DNA of 64,000 nt, from the NCBI RefSeq assembly GCF_011303555.1, contig NZ_CP049868.1, positions 1,302,001-1,366,000 of the forward strand, read 5' to 3'. Positions within the stretch are counted from its first letter, which is position 1. Each line of letters begins with the position of its first letter. The notes under the pieces were generated by a model. The model saw only the letters and a program-made list of their open reading frames with translations, was not told the DNA's origin and made no database searches. Positions 17,794-27,163 of the stretch are shown one piece after another. A program made the position numbers and the translations under genes. The stretch comes from Pedobacter sp. HDW13 (lineage in GTDB: Bacteria > Bacteroidota > Bacteroidia > Sphingobacteriales > Sphingobacteriaceae).

Positions 17794-19401
17794 CTATAAT
17801 TTATTTATATCTTCTTCTACTTTAATATTTAATTTAGGAACAGCATAATGCTTCTGAATGTTTTCGAGGGTTACAATAATTCCTTTGGTATAGGCATTAT
17901 GCTTGTAATTAAAAATGGTTTCCAAAACATCCGGATCAATAAACCTTGCATTGGTTCCATCAATAATTACATTTGTTTCTTTCGGTATATTCGTTAATAC
18001 CACTTGTATTGCTGCTTTGTTTAAAAAGGAAACCTCTTCGGCGAGTTTAATCCTGATGTTCTTTTTATCACCTTCATTGGAAATGCGATAAAAGAAAGGG
18101 TTACGCATATTGGTACGAAGCAAATAGAAAATAGATACCAGCATGCCTACTGCCACACCTTTTAACAAATCGGTAAAAAGAACCGCAACAATAGTAACCA
18201 CAAACGGCACAAACTGATCCCAGCCTTTGTGATACATGTGTTTAAAAAGGCTTATCCTGGTTAATTTATATCCGGTTACCAAAAGAATTGCAGCCAAACA
18301 AGAAAGTGGAATCATATTAATAACCTGAGGAATAAATAACAGGGATAATAATAACCAGATACCATGAAAAATTGCCGACATTTTAGTCCTTGCACCAGCA
18401 TTTGTATTTGCCGAACTGCGCACAATTACTGATGTTAGCGGCAAACCACCCAACATACCACTGGTCATGTTACCAATACCTTGTGCAACCAGCTCTCTAT
18501 TTGTAGGCGATACACGCTTGATTGGATCGATCTTATCAATAGCTTCTATGCTTAACAAGGTTTCTAAACTAGCCACAACAGCGATTGTTAAAGCTACAAT
18601 ATACACATCCTTATTGCCTAGCGCAGAAAAATCGGGCATAGAAAACAATCCTAAAAATTCTCCAAAACCACTTACCACCGGAATTTTGACCATTTGATCG
18701 GCCCTAAGCTGGTGGTCGGTACCTGCAAAAACAAAGCTTCCTACCACACCAATAATAACTACAATTAACGGAGCAGGAACAATGGCTAGTTTTTTTAATT
18801 TTGGCCAAATCAGCAATACGGCGATCGAAATAACACTAATCAGTACTGCGGCCAGACTAAAATGGCTAATTGCTGCTGTTATTGCAGAGAAAGTATTTTC
18901 GTGATCTTGCTGAAGAAAACCTTCATCGCCACTAAAATCGCTATCTACCCCCAAAGCATGCGGTAACTGCTTCAATATCAATATTAAACCAATTGCAGCC
19001 AACATACCTTCAATTACGCTCGACGGAAAGTAGTTACCAATGGTTCCTGCCTTTACCAGGCCCAAAATCATTTGGAAAAAGCCTGCTAAAAACACTGCTA
19101 ATAAAAAGGTTTGATAATTGCCCAATGAGGTTATTGCACCTAAAACGATAACTGTTAAGCCTGCTGCAGGTCCGCTAACACTTAGCTGCGAGCCACTGCA
19201 TGAAGCTACCACTATACCACCAATAATTCCGGTAATTAAACCGGCAAACAAAGGGGCTCCTGAGGCGAGCGCAATACCTAAACATAGCGGCAAAGCCACC
19301 AAAAAAACTACGATACTTGAGGGTAAATCCTTCTTTAAATTCTTTTTAAGAAAATATTTCTTCACATCCGTACCTGAAAAGGCCGGGTTAAACTTTTGCA
19401 T
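17794..19401 (-). CDS. SulP-family anion transporter (probable bicarbonate permease)
   Basis: A 535-residue inner-membrane transporter with 10-12 helices. The SulP core is clear: LPSSIVVFLVALPLCLGIAL, GSQLSVSGPAAGLTVIV, SIEAIDKIDPIKR and a GGLPLTSVIVRSSANTNAGA segment. A C-terminal cytosolic STAS-like domain (about residues 440-535) contains IDGTNARFIDPDVLE. Genetic linkage to carbonic anhydrase, 2 bp apart, points to bicarbonate rather than sulfate as substrate, although sequence alone cannot decide. Confidence 0.88.
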   Translation of the reverse strand: MQKFNPAFSGTDVKKYFLKKNLKKDLPSSIVVFLVALPLCLGIALASGAPLFAGLITGIIGGIVVASCSGSQLSVSGPAAGLTVIVLGAITSLGNYQTFLLAVFLAGFFQMILGLVKAGTIGNYFPSSVIEGMLAAIGLILILKQLPHALGVDSDFSGDEGFLQQDHENTFSAITAAISHFSLAAVLISVISIAVLLIWPKLKKLAIVPAPLIVVIIGVVGSFVFAGTDHQLRADQMVKIPVVSGFGEFLGLFSMPDFSALGNKDVYIVALTIAVVASLETLLSIEAIDKIDPIKRVSPTNRELVAQGIGNMTSGMLGGLPLTSVIVRSSANTNAGARTKMSAIFHGIWLLLSLLFIPQVINMIPLSCLAAILLVTGYKLTRISLFKHMYHKGWDQFVPFVVTIVAVLFTDLLKGVAVGMLVSIFYLLRTNMRNPFFYRISNEGDKKNIRIKLAEEVSFLNKAAIQVVLTNIPKETNVIIDGTNARFIDPDVLETIFNYKHNAYTKGIIVTLENIQKHYAVPKLNIKVEEDINKL

Positions 19402-19483
19402 AACAATATAATTATCTGGTAAATTTTAACGAATAAAATCGTGCGGAAAACCAAAATGCCATAACACGGCCACCATCCAAATG

Positions 19484-19870
19484 CTATATAGCATCAGATA
19501 ATGAAAGATGGTTTATCCTGAAAAAACTAGATAAAGTTAGGAGGGGGGTTGGAACAGTAGGGTGATATGGATCGACATATCGCTTAAAATGCTCTATAAA
19601 ACTGCTCTTCAAAAAGAAATGACTTGAAGAGAACTCGTAAGCAAAAATAGGATGATTAAGTTCAATAAGTTTGAAATCGGTAAATTTCGCGGTGTCTTTG
19701 GCGGCATCCTTTCCGCCTTCATGCTCTAACTCAATTTGCATGATTACCGCATTCATAATTTCCTTATCGATACTGGTACAAAATACCGGCGCACCAGAAA
19801 TGCCCATCTTCGCCATGAAGATAAACATGAATGCTGAAACGATTAAATATTTGTACTTTCTTAAAAACAT
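19484..19870 (-). CDS. Hypothetical protein with N-terminal membrane/signal segment
   Basis: A 128-residue protein. Residues 8-24 are hydrophobic (signal peptide or anchor), the rest is soluble and ends in a Phe/Pro/Ser-rich tail. No family recognised. It is encoded just upstream of the SulP gene on the same strand (82 bp gap) and has a good predicted promoter at 19906-19934, which supports it as a real gene and perhaps as the first gene of the bicarbonate operon. Confidence 0.55.
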   Translation of the reverse strand: MFLRKYKYLIVSAFMFIFMAKMGISGAPVFCTSIDKEIMNAVIMQIELEHEGGKDAAKDTAKFTDFKLIELNHPIFAYEFSSSHFFLKSSFIEHFKRYVDPYHPTVPTPLLTLSSFFRINHLSLSDAI

Positions 19871-19905
19871 CGATTGATTTCTAATCTTATTCTAATGTGA
19901 TGTTA

Positions 19906-19934
19906 CAAAAATAAACGGATATTTGGTTTTTCAA
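19906..19934 (-). promoter_or_regulatory. Predicted promoter of the small hypothetical gene (and possibly SulP)
   Basis: On the minus strand TTG (19932-19934) and a perfect -7 box TATTTTTG (19906-19913) are separated by 18 bp; the start codon follows about 35 bp after the box. Confidence 0.5.
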
Positions 19935-20129
19935 TGCTTTAAGCTGTAAAAAAAATGTAATATACTAAAAATTGACCATCATTTAATCACTAGTACTAAG
20001 TCTACCGGGTTTTTAAAAGTTGTCACAACAAGTTGTCTAATCAATTGTGGTAGTGTCTGAATGAAATTACATTCGCTCCCCTTGCAATACCGTTGTTAAT
20101 TTTTAAATTTAAAATCTCATCGTTAGGCA

Positions 20130-21670
20130 ATGGATAAAAAAATAGCATTACTTCAGGATAAAATAAAACAGGCTAGCCTTGGCGGCGGGCAATCCAGAAT
20201 AGCCAGTCAGCATAAAAAAGGTAAACTTACGGCCCGCGAACGCATTCACTTTTTACTTGATGAAGGCAGTTTTGAAGAAATTGGCATGATGGTTACCCAC
20301 CGCAGTACCGATTTTGGTATGGAAGCCGAAAAATACCTGGGTGATGGCGTGGTTACAGGTTACGGCACGATAAACGGACGGTTAACCTATATTTTTTCTC
20401 AGGATTTCACCGTTTTTGGTGGCTCTTTGTCCGAAACACATGCCGAGAAAATTTGCAAACTGATGGATATGGCCATGAAAAATGGCGCACCATTAATTGG
20501 CTTGAACGATAGTGGCGGTGCACGTATCCAGGAAGGTGTGGTTTCTTTAGGTGGTTATGCCGATATTTTTTATAAAAACGTACAGGCATCGGGGGTAATT
20601 CCTCAATTATCGGCCATTATGGGACCTTGTGCTGGTGGTGCCGTTTATTCGCCAGCCATAACCGATTTTATTTTAATGGTCGAAAACACATCGTATATGT
20701 TTGTTACAGGGCCCAATGTGGTTAAAACCGTAACCCACGAAGAAGTAACATCAGAAGAGCTGGGTGGTGCAGCTACCCATGCTACAAAATCGGGCGTTAC
20801 GCACTTTGCCTGTGCCAACGAAATCGAAGCCATTAACCATGTTAAGAAATTATTGAGCTATATGCCTCAAAACTGCGAGGAAATAGCCAGTCACCTACCC
20901 TACCAACCATCTGATGAAACCCGGCCAGAGTTAAATACCTTTATGCCGGAGAATGCTTCGCAACCATACGATATCCGGGAGGTAATTGCTGCCATTGCAG
21001 ATTCTGATAGTTTTTTAGAAGTACATGCTGCTTATGCTGAAAATATTGTAGTGGGCTTTGCCAGGCTTGCTGGCCGTAGTATTGGTATCGTAGCCAATCA
21101 ACCTGCCTATTTAGCTGGTGTTTTAGATAGCAATTCATCTACTAAAGCAGCTCGTTTTGTACGCTTTTGCGATTGCTTTAACATCCCATTACTGGTATTC
21201 GAAGATGTTCCCGGATTCTTACCAGGAACGGATCAGGAGTGGAACGGGATTATTACCAACGGGGCAAAATTATTATATGCCTTTAGTGAAGCTACCGTAC
21301 CCCGTATTACAGTAATTACCAGAAAGGCTTACGGCGGTGCTTACGATGTAATGAACAGCAAACACATCGGAGCAGATATGAATTATGCGTGGCCAAGTGC
21401 CGAAATTGCTGTAATGGGTGCAAAAGGTGCAGCCGAAATTATCTTTAAAAGAGAAATTACCGCAGCGGAAAACCCGAAGAAAAATGGCTGGAAAAAGAAA
21501 AGCTATACTCTGATATTTTTGCCAACCCTTACCGCGCTGCCGAGCGGGGCTTTGTTGATGAGGTTATAGAGCCTGCCCAAACCCGTGTTAAGTTGATAAA
21601 AGCTTTTAAAATGTTAGAAAATAAGGTGGTTAATAATCCAAGGAAGAAACACGGAAATATACCTTTGTAA
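20130..21670 (+). pseudogene. Acyl-CoA (propionyl-CoA) carboxylase beta subunit, frameshifted near the 3' end
   Basis: A biotin-dependent carboxyltransferase of the PccB/MmdA type that transfers carboxyl from biotin to an acyl-CoA. N- and C-terminal crotonase-like halves are visible: the oxyanion motif [23 protein letters not shown], and later [19 protein letters not shown] and [13 protein letters not shown]. The frame breaks near 21473-21475 (CCC where one more C restores it); the open frame then ends at 21569 with a non-homologous tail. With the extra base it continues through [20 protein letters not shown] to KKHGNIPL, ending at 21670, about 513 residues, the normal length. No biotin carboxylase or carrier gene is adjacent. 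Confidence 0.88.
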
Positions 21671-21720
21671 GGATGGAATATGGATGAGGTAAGATGGTAG
21701 ATGGATTGAACATAATGTAC

Positions 21721-21814
21721 CATTATCCATTTTACATAATTACATTTTACATAATGGAATATGAGTTGATCATGGTATTTCATTATCCACCTTACATAAT
21801 ACATTTTACATACT
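21721..21814. repeat. Imperfect direct repeat of an AT-rich 34-bp unit
   Basis: Two units beginning CATTATCCA (21721-21755 and 21781-21814) both contain CTTACATAAT/TTTACATAAT and ATTTTACATA words. They fill the gap between the carboxylase and the MFS gene, and the second unit forms the leader of the MFS gene. Confidence 0.5.
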
Positions 21815-21818
21815 TTAC

Positions 21819-22991
21819 ATGTTAAAGCGAGCCGATATCATCCTGATGGCCTTTTGCACAGGTTTAATTGTTGCAAACATTTATTACTGCCAACCCTTGG
21901 TGGTGTTAATTGCCAAAGATTTCAATCTCACCGAAACCAATGCCGGAAAAATCACCTATCTCACGCAGATTGGCTATGCCTTAGGTCTCTTTCTTTTGGT
22001 GCCACTCGGTGATATGTTTGAAAGAAAAAAACAAATCCTGATCATTACTGGTCTGGCTATTTTCGCCTTGTTGCTTGCTGCACTTTCGCACACTTTCTTC
22101 GTATTGGAAATTGCCTCGGTACTCATTGGTGCATGTTCTATTGTACCGCAGCTTATTTTGCCTTTGGCAGCCAACCTAAGTACCGACGAAAACCGTGGAG
22201 CCAACATAGGCATGATTATGAGTGGCTTACTGGTCGGCATTCTGGCATCGAGGGCTGTTAGTGGCAGTATTGGTTTTTGGCTAGACTGGCGGGCCGTTTA
22301 TTACATTGCAGCAGGAATTTGCGCTTTGCTTATTATACTTATGGCCAAACGTTTCCCGCAGAGTTACCCAGCTTTTAAAGGAACTTATAAAGAATTGATG
22401 CGTTCTATGTTTGGCTACATCAAAAGCCAACCGGCTTTAAGAGAAACTTCGATCATTAACTTTTTGGCTTTTGCCATTATCAGTGCCTTTTGGACTACCA
22501 TGGTACTTTTTCTGGCCAATCCACCATTTAATTTTCAGACACTACAGATTGGCTTATTTGGAATTGCTGGCGCCGCAGGCGCTTTGGCAGCTCCCCTGGT
22601 TGGTAAATTAAGCGATGGTGGCAATCCGCGTAAAAACCTGATGATTGGTTTTATCCTTCAGCTGTTGAGCATAGTTTTGTTTTATTTCACAGGTAGTCAT
22701 TTATATTTATTTATAATCGGAATCGTATTAATTGATATTGCTCAGCAAGCCATCCATGTAACTAACCAAACCCGTATTTACACTTTAGTACCCGAAGCAA
22801 GAAATAGGCTGAACACCATATTTATGTCGGTAAGTTTTATCGGGGCAAGCTGTGGTTCGGCATTAGGCCTCTGGCTCTGGGGACAAGGTGGGTGGACCTT
22901 ATTCTGTTATGGTATGACGGGAATTACACTAATTAATATTTTAATTTATAAATTTTACGGGCAAAGAAAGTTTACCAATGGTTCAAATTGA
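21819..22991 (+). CDS. MFS transporter
   Basis: A 390-residue inner-membrane transporter with 12 predicted helices. It has the MFS loop motif after helix 2 (GDMFERKKQIL) and the antiporter-like region near helix 5. The N-terminal YYCQPLVVLIAKDFNLTETN resembles drug/arabinose-efflux type MFS proteins of Bacteroidota. Its last 14 bp overlap the acetyltransferase gene, indicating translational coupling. Substrate unknown. Confidence 0.88.
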   Translation: MLKRADIILMAFCTGLIVANIYYCQPLVVLIAKDFNLTETNAGKITYLTQIGYALGLFLLVPLGDMFERKKQILIITGLAIFALLLAALSHTFFVLEIASVLIGACSIVPQLILPLAANLSTDENRGANIGMIMSGLLVGILASRAVSGSIGFWLDWRAVYYIAAGICALLIILMAKRFPQSYPAFKGTYKELMRSMFGYIKSQPALRETSIINFLAFAIISAFWTTMVLFLANPPFNFQTLQIGLFGIAGAAGALAAPLVGKLSDGGNPRKNLMIGFILQLLSIVLFYFTGSHLYLFIIGIVLIDIAQQAIHVTNQTRIYTLVPEARNRLNTIFMSVSFIGASCGSALGLWLWGQGGWTLFCYGMTGITLINILIYKFYGQRKFTNGSN

Positions 22992-23391
22992 GCAAATATT
23001 CCCATCGCTAACCTGGCGTATCCGTCACGAGGCCATGTACCCCGACCAGCCGTTTGATATCGTAAAGCTTAAAGATGATTTTGAGGGCATTCATTTCGGA
23101 CTATATGCCGATCACAAATTAACCGGTGTGGTTTCACTCTTCTATGAGGGTGATATTTATCAGTTCAGAAAATTGGCGGTACTACCCGAGGCGCAAAAAC
23201 TCGGTTATGGCTCCAGATTAATGACCTATATGATTGATTTTTGTAAAATTCAAAAAGCGACAAAACTATGGTGCAATGCCCGTGTACAGACTAAGGAATT
23301 TTATTTTAAATTTGGCTTCCACGAAACGGATAAAATCTTCTCCAAAGATGGAAATGATTTCGTGGTAATGGAAAAAGAACTAACATATTAA
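22978..23391 (+). CDS. GNAT-family N-acetyltransferase
   Basis: A 137-residue acetyl-CoA-dependent acetyltransferase. The core strand RKLAVLPEAQKLGYGSRLM carries the acetyl-CoA pyrophosphate loop (Q-K-L-G-Y-G), and the end NARVQTKEFYFKFGFHETDK is the typical GNAT C-terminal fold. Overlap with the upstream MFS gene suggests a shared job, for instance modification of the exported compound. Substrate unknown. Confidence 0.85.
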   Translation: MVQIEQIFPSLTWRIRHEAMYPDQPFDIVKLKDDFEGIHFGLYADHKLTGVVSLFYEGDIYQFRKLAVLPEAQKLGYGSRLMTYMIDFCKIQKATKLWCNARVQTKEFYFKFGFHETDKIFSKDGNDFVVMEKELTY

Positions 23392-23455
23392 TTGACAAAG
23401 ACAAGAAAGCACATAACGCTATGCGCTTTGCACCTTGCTATAAAACAAATATCAT

Positions 23456-24571
23456 ATGGCTAAGAAAAAAGACGATGAAAAGAAAAAACATGAAACTGTA
23501 GTCACTAAAAAATCGTTACAGTTTTTAGAAGAATACATCAATAACCCAGCTCCTACCGGTTACGAATGGGAAGGGCAAAAAATCTGGTTAAATTATTTAA
23601 AACCATATATAGACGAGCATTTTATTGATAACTATGGCACAGCAGTCGGCGTAATTAACCCTAAAGCAGCCTACAAAGTGGTAATTGAGGCACATGCCGA
23701 TGAAATTTCGTGGTATGTAAACTACATTACCGCCGATGGTTTAATTTATGTAATTCGTAACGGAGGTTCAGATCATCAGATTGCGCCATCAAAGCGTGTT
23801 AATATCCACACGGAAAAAGGCTTGGTTAAAGCTGTTTTTGGCTGGCCGGCTATCCATACCCGCCACGGTGAAAAAGAGCAGGCTCCTGAGTTGAAAAACA
23901 TTTTTCTGGATTGTGGTTGTACCTCGAAAGAAGAAGTAGAAAAACTGGGCATTCATGTAGGTTGCGTAATTACCTACGAAGATGAGTTTATGGTACTAAA
24001 CGACCGTTATTATGTTGGCCGTGCGCTTGATAACCGCGTAGGTGGCTTTATGATTGCCGAAGTTGCCCGTTTATTAAAAGAAAACAAGAAAAAACTTCCT
24101 TTTGGTTTATACATTGTAAACTCAGTACAGGAAGAAATAGGCTTACGTGGTGCAGAAATGATTGCACAACGCATTAAACCAAATGTAGCCATTGTTACGG
24201 ATGTAACACACGACACTACAACCCCAATGATTAACAAAAATACTCAGGGTGATTTATCGGCAGGCAAAGGCCCAGTGGTTTCTTATGCACCTGCAGTACA
24301 AACCAATCTGAATAAATTACTGATTAAAACGGCAGAGAAAAACAATATTCCATTTCAGCGACAGGCCTCATCACGTTCTACCGGAACTGATACTGATGCA
24401 TTTGCATATTCAAACGGAGGTGTGCCTTCGGCATTAATCTCTTTGCCTTTGCGCTACATGCATACCACAGTAGAAATGGTACATAAAGAAGATGTAGACA
24501 ATGTAATTAGCTTAATTTATGAAAGTTTATTAAACATTACCGACGGACAGGATTTTAGAGAATTCAAATAA
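23456..24571 (+). CDS. M42-family aminopeptidase
   Basis: A 371-residue cytosolic metallo-aminopeptidase (TET-forming M42 family, formerly endoglucanase M). The metal-site motifs are present in order: EAHADEI, GRALDNRVGG, QEEIGLRGA and VTDVTHD, then RSTGTDTDAFAYSNGGVPS and the ligand His of MHTTVEMVHKEDV. A lysine-rich N-terminal stretch (residues 2-20) precedes the fold. Followed by its own terminator. Confidence 0.92.
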   Translation: MAKKKDDEKKKHETVVTKKSLQFLEEYINNPAPTGYEWEGQKIWLNYLKPYIDEHFIDNYGTAVGVINPKAAYKVVIEAHADEISWYVNYITADGLIYVIRNGGSDHQIAPSKRVNIHTEKGLVKAVFGWPAIHTRHGEKEQAPELKNIFLDCGCTSKEEVEKLGIHVGCVITYEDEFMVLNDRYYVGRALDNRVGGFMIAEVARLLKENKKKLPFGLYIVNSVQEEIGLRGAEMIAQRIKPNVAIVTDVTHDTTTPMINKNTQGDLSAGKGPVVSYAPAVQTNLNKLLIKTAEKNNIPFQRQASSRSTGTDTDAFAYSNGGVPSALISLPLRYMHTTVEMVHKEDVDNVISLIYESLLNITDGQDFREFK

Positions 24572-24591
24572 TAGTTTCGGAAAAATAGCTT

Positions 24592-24628
24592 TAAAAGGAG
24601 TTAGGTTTAAAACTTAGCTCCTTTTTTA
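24592..24628 (+). terminator. Intrinsic terminator of the M42 peptidase gene
   Basis: A stem of AAAAGGAG with CTCCTTTT (outer arms 24593-24600 and 24618-24625), partly extended inward, is followed by T residues 20 bp after the stop. Confidence 0.8.
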
Positions 24629-24762
24629 TTGGATAAAAAACTGAAGCAAAGCTGGTTAAACAACATTTATCTTAAAACTTATAGCACTACGCTTTTTTCT
24701 ATTATTGCCCAAATTATCTCTACATTGTTAAGCTATATTAATCAAATAGTTTATCCTTATTT

Positions 24763-25164
24763 ATGAGATTAAGCCACAGAACATTAGACCTTGCCATTAT
24801 ATGCGATGACCATTGGGATGTGGTTTTTAATCAAATCGGGCTTGGTTTTTGGGAGTTGAATTTACCAATGGGCATTCTTCGATCAAGCACATCTTTTAAA
24901 AAAAATTTCGGCTACCCTGCCGATGGTGTATTAACTTACGAAACAATACTGGGTTTAATCCTGCCCGAAGATCTTGATCGTGTTCAGGATGACATTGAAC
25001 TAACCATTTCAAATGAGCAGCGCATTTATCATTCAATATACAGAATCCGCCGTCCGGATGGTGAAATCCGATGGATCAGGGCTGATGGAATCATGTCTCA
25101 GCCAGACGGCGAATCTTTAAAATTAATTGGAACCACAATGGATGTAACCGATCTGAAGAAATAG
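24763..25164 (+). CDS. Single PAS-domain protein
   Basis: A 133-residue cytosolic protein that is essentially one PAS_3-type fold: GLGFWELNLPMGILRSS, FGYPADGVL, PEDLDRVQDDIE, the PAC part YRIRRPDGEIRWIRADG, and the terminal LIGTTMDVTDLKK that normally links PAS domains to a kinase. No output domain follows, as a stop codon ends the frame and the convergent xth gene begins. Either a stand-alone sensor or a remnant of a histidine kinase. Confidence 0.8.
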   Translation: MRLSHRTLDLAIICDDHWDVVFNQIGLGFWELNLPMGILRSSTSFKKNFGYPADGVLTYETILGLILPEDLDRVQDDIELTISNEQRIYHSIYRIRRPDGEIRWIRADGIMSQPDGESLKLIGTTMDVTDLKK

Positions 25165-25179
25165 ATTGTATTAAGTCAA

Positions 25180-25956
25180 TCAGCCTTCATTAAGCGTTAT
25201 CCAAACCGGCCCATGATCGCTCGTTTTCTCCCAGCCCCTCACCTGCATATCTACACCTGCCGATACTAATCTGTCGTTGGCGATTGGGTTAAGTAAAAAG
25301 TGGTCAATCCTTAAACCCGCATTACGACCGTAGGCATTACGGAAATAATCCCAGAAGGTATAAATGGTTTCATTGGGGTATAACTTTCTAATTGCATCTG
25401 TCCAGCCCTGCGCCAATAAATTTTTAAAAGCCTCGCGCGTTTCCGGACGGAATAATGCATCTTCAACCCAACGCTCTGGCTTATATGCATCCTGCTCAGT
25501 TGGGATAACATTATAGTCGCCTGCCAAAACAACAGGTACATCACTGGCTAAAAGTTTCGCTGCGTGCGCTGTAAAACGTTCAAACCATTGTAATTTATAA
25601 TCGAATTTAGGCCCTGGCGCAGGGTTTCCATTGGGTAAATAAAGGCAAGCAATTAATACACCGTTTACCATCGCTTCTATATATCTACTTTGTAAATCTT
25701 CGGGATCTCCGTCTAAACCGCGTTTCGATTCTTTTATTTCTAAATTTTTGGCCAGTATAGCCACACCATTCCAGCTTTTCTGTCCATGCCAAATGGCATT
25801 ATAACCTGCATCTTTAATAGCCTGCTCAGGAAATTTTTCATCAGGGGCTTTTAGCTCCTGTAAGCAAACCACATCAGGCTGTGTCTCTTCCAGCCAACGC
25901 AATAAAACCGGCAAACGGCCATTCACACCATTTACATTATAAGTAGCTATCTTCAT
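25180..25956 (-). CDS. xth: Exodeoxyribonuclease III
   Basis: A 258-residue Mg-dependent AP endonuclease and 3'-5' exonuclease of base-excision repair. Start chosen at ATG 25956 (MKIATYNVNGVNGRL) because this is the invariant N-terminus of the family; an extension to 25995 has no homologous content. Catalytic motifs: CLQELKAPDE (Mg ligand Glu34), GDYNVIP, and the C-terminal SDHGPVW. Monocistronic and convergent with the PAS gene. Confidence 0.95.
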   Translation of the reverse strand: MKIATYNVNGVNGRLPVLLRWLEETQPDVVCLQELKAPDEKFPEQAIKDAGYNAIWHGQKSWNGVAILAKNLEIKESKRGLDGDPEDLQSRYIEAMVNGVLIACLYLPNGNPAPGPKFDYKLQWFERFTAHAAKLLASDVPVVLAGDYNVIPTEQDAYKPERWVEDALFRPETREAFKNLLAQGWTDAIRKLYPNETIYTFWDYFRNAYGRNAGLRIDHFLLNPIANDRLVSAGVDMQVRGWEKTSDHGPVWITLNEG

Positions 25957-26122
25957 CTTATAAATCTCTGCAATAAAATTTAAAAATAGAACCAACAGCC
26001 TGTATTTTGTTTCAAAACCTTCGTAACGCTATTTAGAAGTGTTTATATTTAAAATAATTAAAGGTAATTTGAAAATTTGGTATTATCTTGCGCGTTAATC
26101 AAAAAGTACCCGCTCAATACCT

Positions 26123-26578
26123 ATGCCTAAAGCAGTTTTAAATGTTCCCTCTGCCGAACCCAAGGATATCCGTTGGTTTTACGACAAGTATGCCGCCATG
26201 CTACTTGGCTATATTAATGGCATTGTTCAAGACCATCAAAAATCGGAAGACCATCTGATTACCATTCTTACTTCTTTTTCTGAAAATTTTGGCAGGCAAG
26301 AAAAAAGCCAGCTCAGTATATGGTTAGAACTCCGCCAATATGCACAAAATAAACTGGCATCTGTTACAGCAAAAGATTATCCTTTAGCGCCAAGCCTAAA
26401 AAAGAGCAATGGTAATCTGGATTTATTAGACGATTTACAAAAACAAATTTTTTGCGCAGTATATTATCACGGAAAATCTATTTCATACCTGGCCTTAACA
26501 CTAGGTAGCGAAGAAGATGAAATCCGAAATCAATTGAAACTATCAATAGATAAAATGAGGAGGAGTCGTGGAAATTAA
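26123..26578 (+). CDS. Divergent sigma-70-like protein
   Basis: A 151-residue protein with faint sigma-factor architecture. Residues about 17-55 (YDKYAAMLLGYINGIVQDHQ) resemble region 2 of ECF factors, and about 105-148 resemble region 4 (ISYLALTLGSEEDEIRNQLK). The usual acidic/aromatic promoter-melting residues are poorly conserved, so it may be a degenerate or non-canonical sigma. The downstream gene starts inside its 3' end (11-bp overlap) and encodes an anti-sigma-like membrane protein, which supports the reading as a sigma/anti-sigma pair. Confidence 0.6.
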   Translation: MPKAVLNVPSAEPKDIRWFYDKYAAMLLGYINGIVQDHQKSEDHLITILTSFSENFGRQEKSQLSIWLELRQYAQNKLASVTAKDYPLAPSLKKSNGNLDLLDDLQKQIFCAVYYHGKSISYLALTLGSEEDEIRNQLKLSIDKMRRSRGN

Positions 26579-27053
26579 AAGAATTATTGAAAGTGGTTTA
26601 ATGGAAACCTATGTAATGGGTATTGCCACTGAAGAAGAGGTTCAGAAAGTATTATTGCTAAAAAAAGAATACCCCGAATTTAAGGACGCCTTAGCAATCC
26701 TGGAACTTGACATGGAAGTTTTAGCTCAGGGTATGGCAATTCAGCCTCCGGCTGGTATGTTAGAAAAAATTGAGGTTGAGATAAACGAAATTCAACGCCG
26801 CAGCCAGACTGTACAAAAAGTTACCAGACCAAATGCCAACCCTGATAATAACGAAAATTCCAAAGAAGAAAAATACATCGAGGTAGAAGCTGAATCGAAC
26901 CAAATGCGCGTTAATAAAGCCTGGAAATGGGTTTTTATTGCCGTATTTATTTTGGGAAAAATATTTTTGGCCAGTGCGATTTATTTTTACCTGGAGAACA
27001 GGCAGGCGCGCGAGCAGATAAACGAATTAAAACTGGAGTTAAAACAAAAATAA
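26568..27053 (+). CDS. Short RskA-like anti-sigma factor
   Basis: A 161-residue protein with a GTG start at 26568, preceded by an AGGAGG sequence 4 bp upstream, rare in this phylum. Residues 1-75 resemble the N-terminal sigma-binding part of RskA proteins (IESGLMETYVMGIATEEEVQ, EYPEFKDALAILELDME, PPAGMLEKIE). A charged linker and one transmembrane helix (about 118-141) follow, and the protein ends soon after with a short coiled coil. The usual periplasmic RskA domain is missing, so signal reception must differ or be lost. Overlaps the sigma-like gene by 11 bp. Confidence 0.65.
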   Translation: MEIKRIIESGLMETYVMGIATEEEVQKVLLLKKEYPEFKDALAILELDMEVLAQGMAIQPPAGMLEKIEVEINEIQRRSQTVQKVTRPNANPDNNENSKEEKYIEVEAESNQMRVNKAWKWVFIAVFILGKIFLASAIYFYLENRQAREQINELKLELKQK

Positions 27054-27163
27054 AAAGAAGGTTTATTTCCACAAATAATCCACATTTTTAAAACCAATAC
27101 TAAACTGAGATGTTTAGTTGTTTGATTCATTCATGTTTGAGCGCATGTTTGAGTTTAGATATA

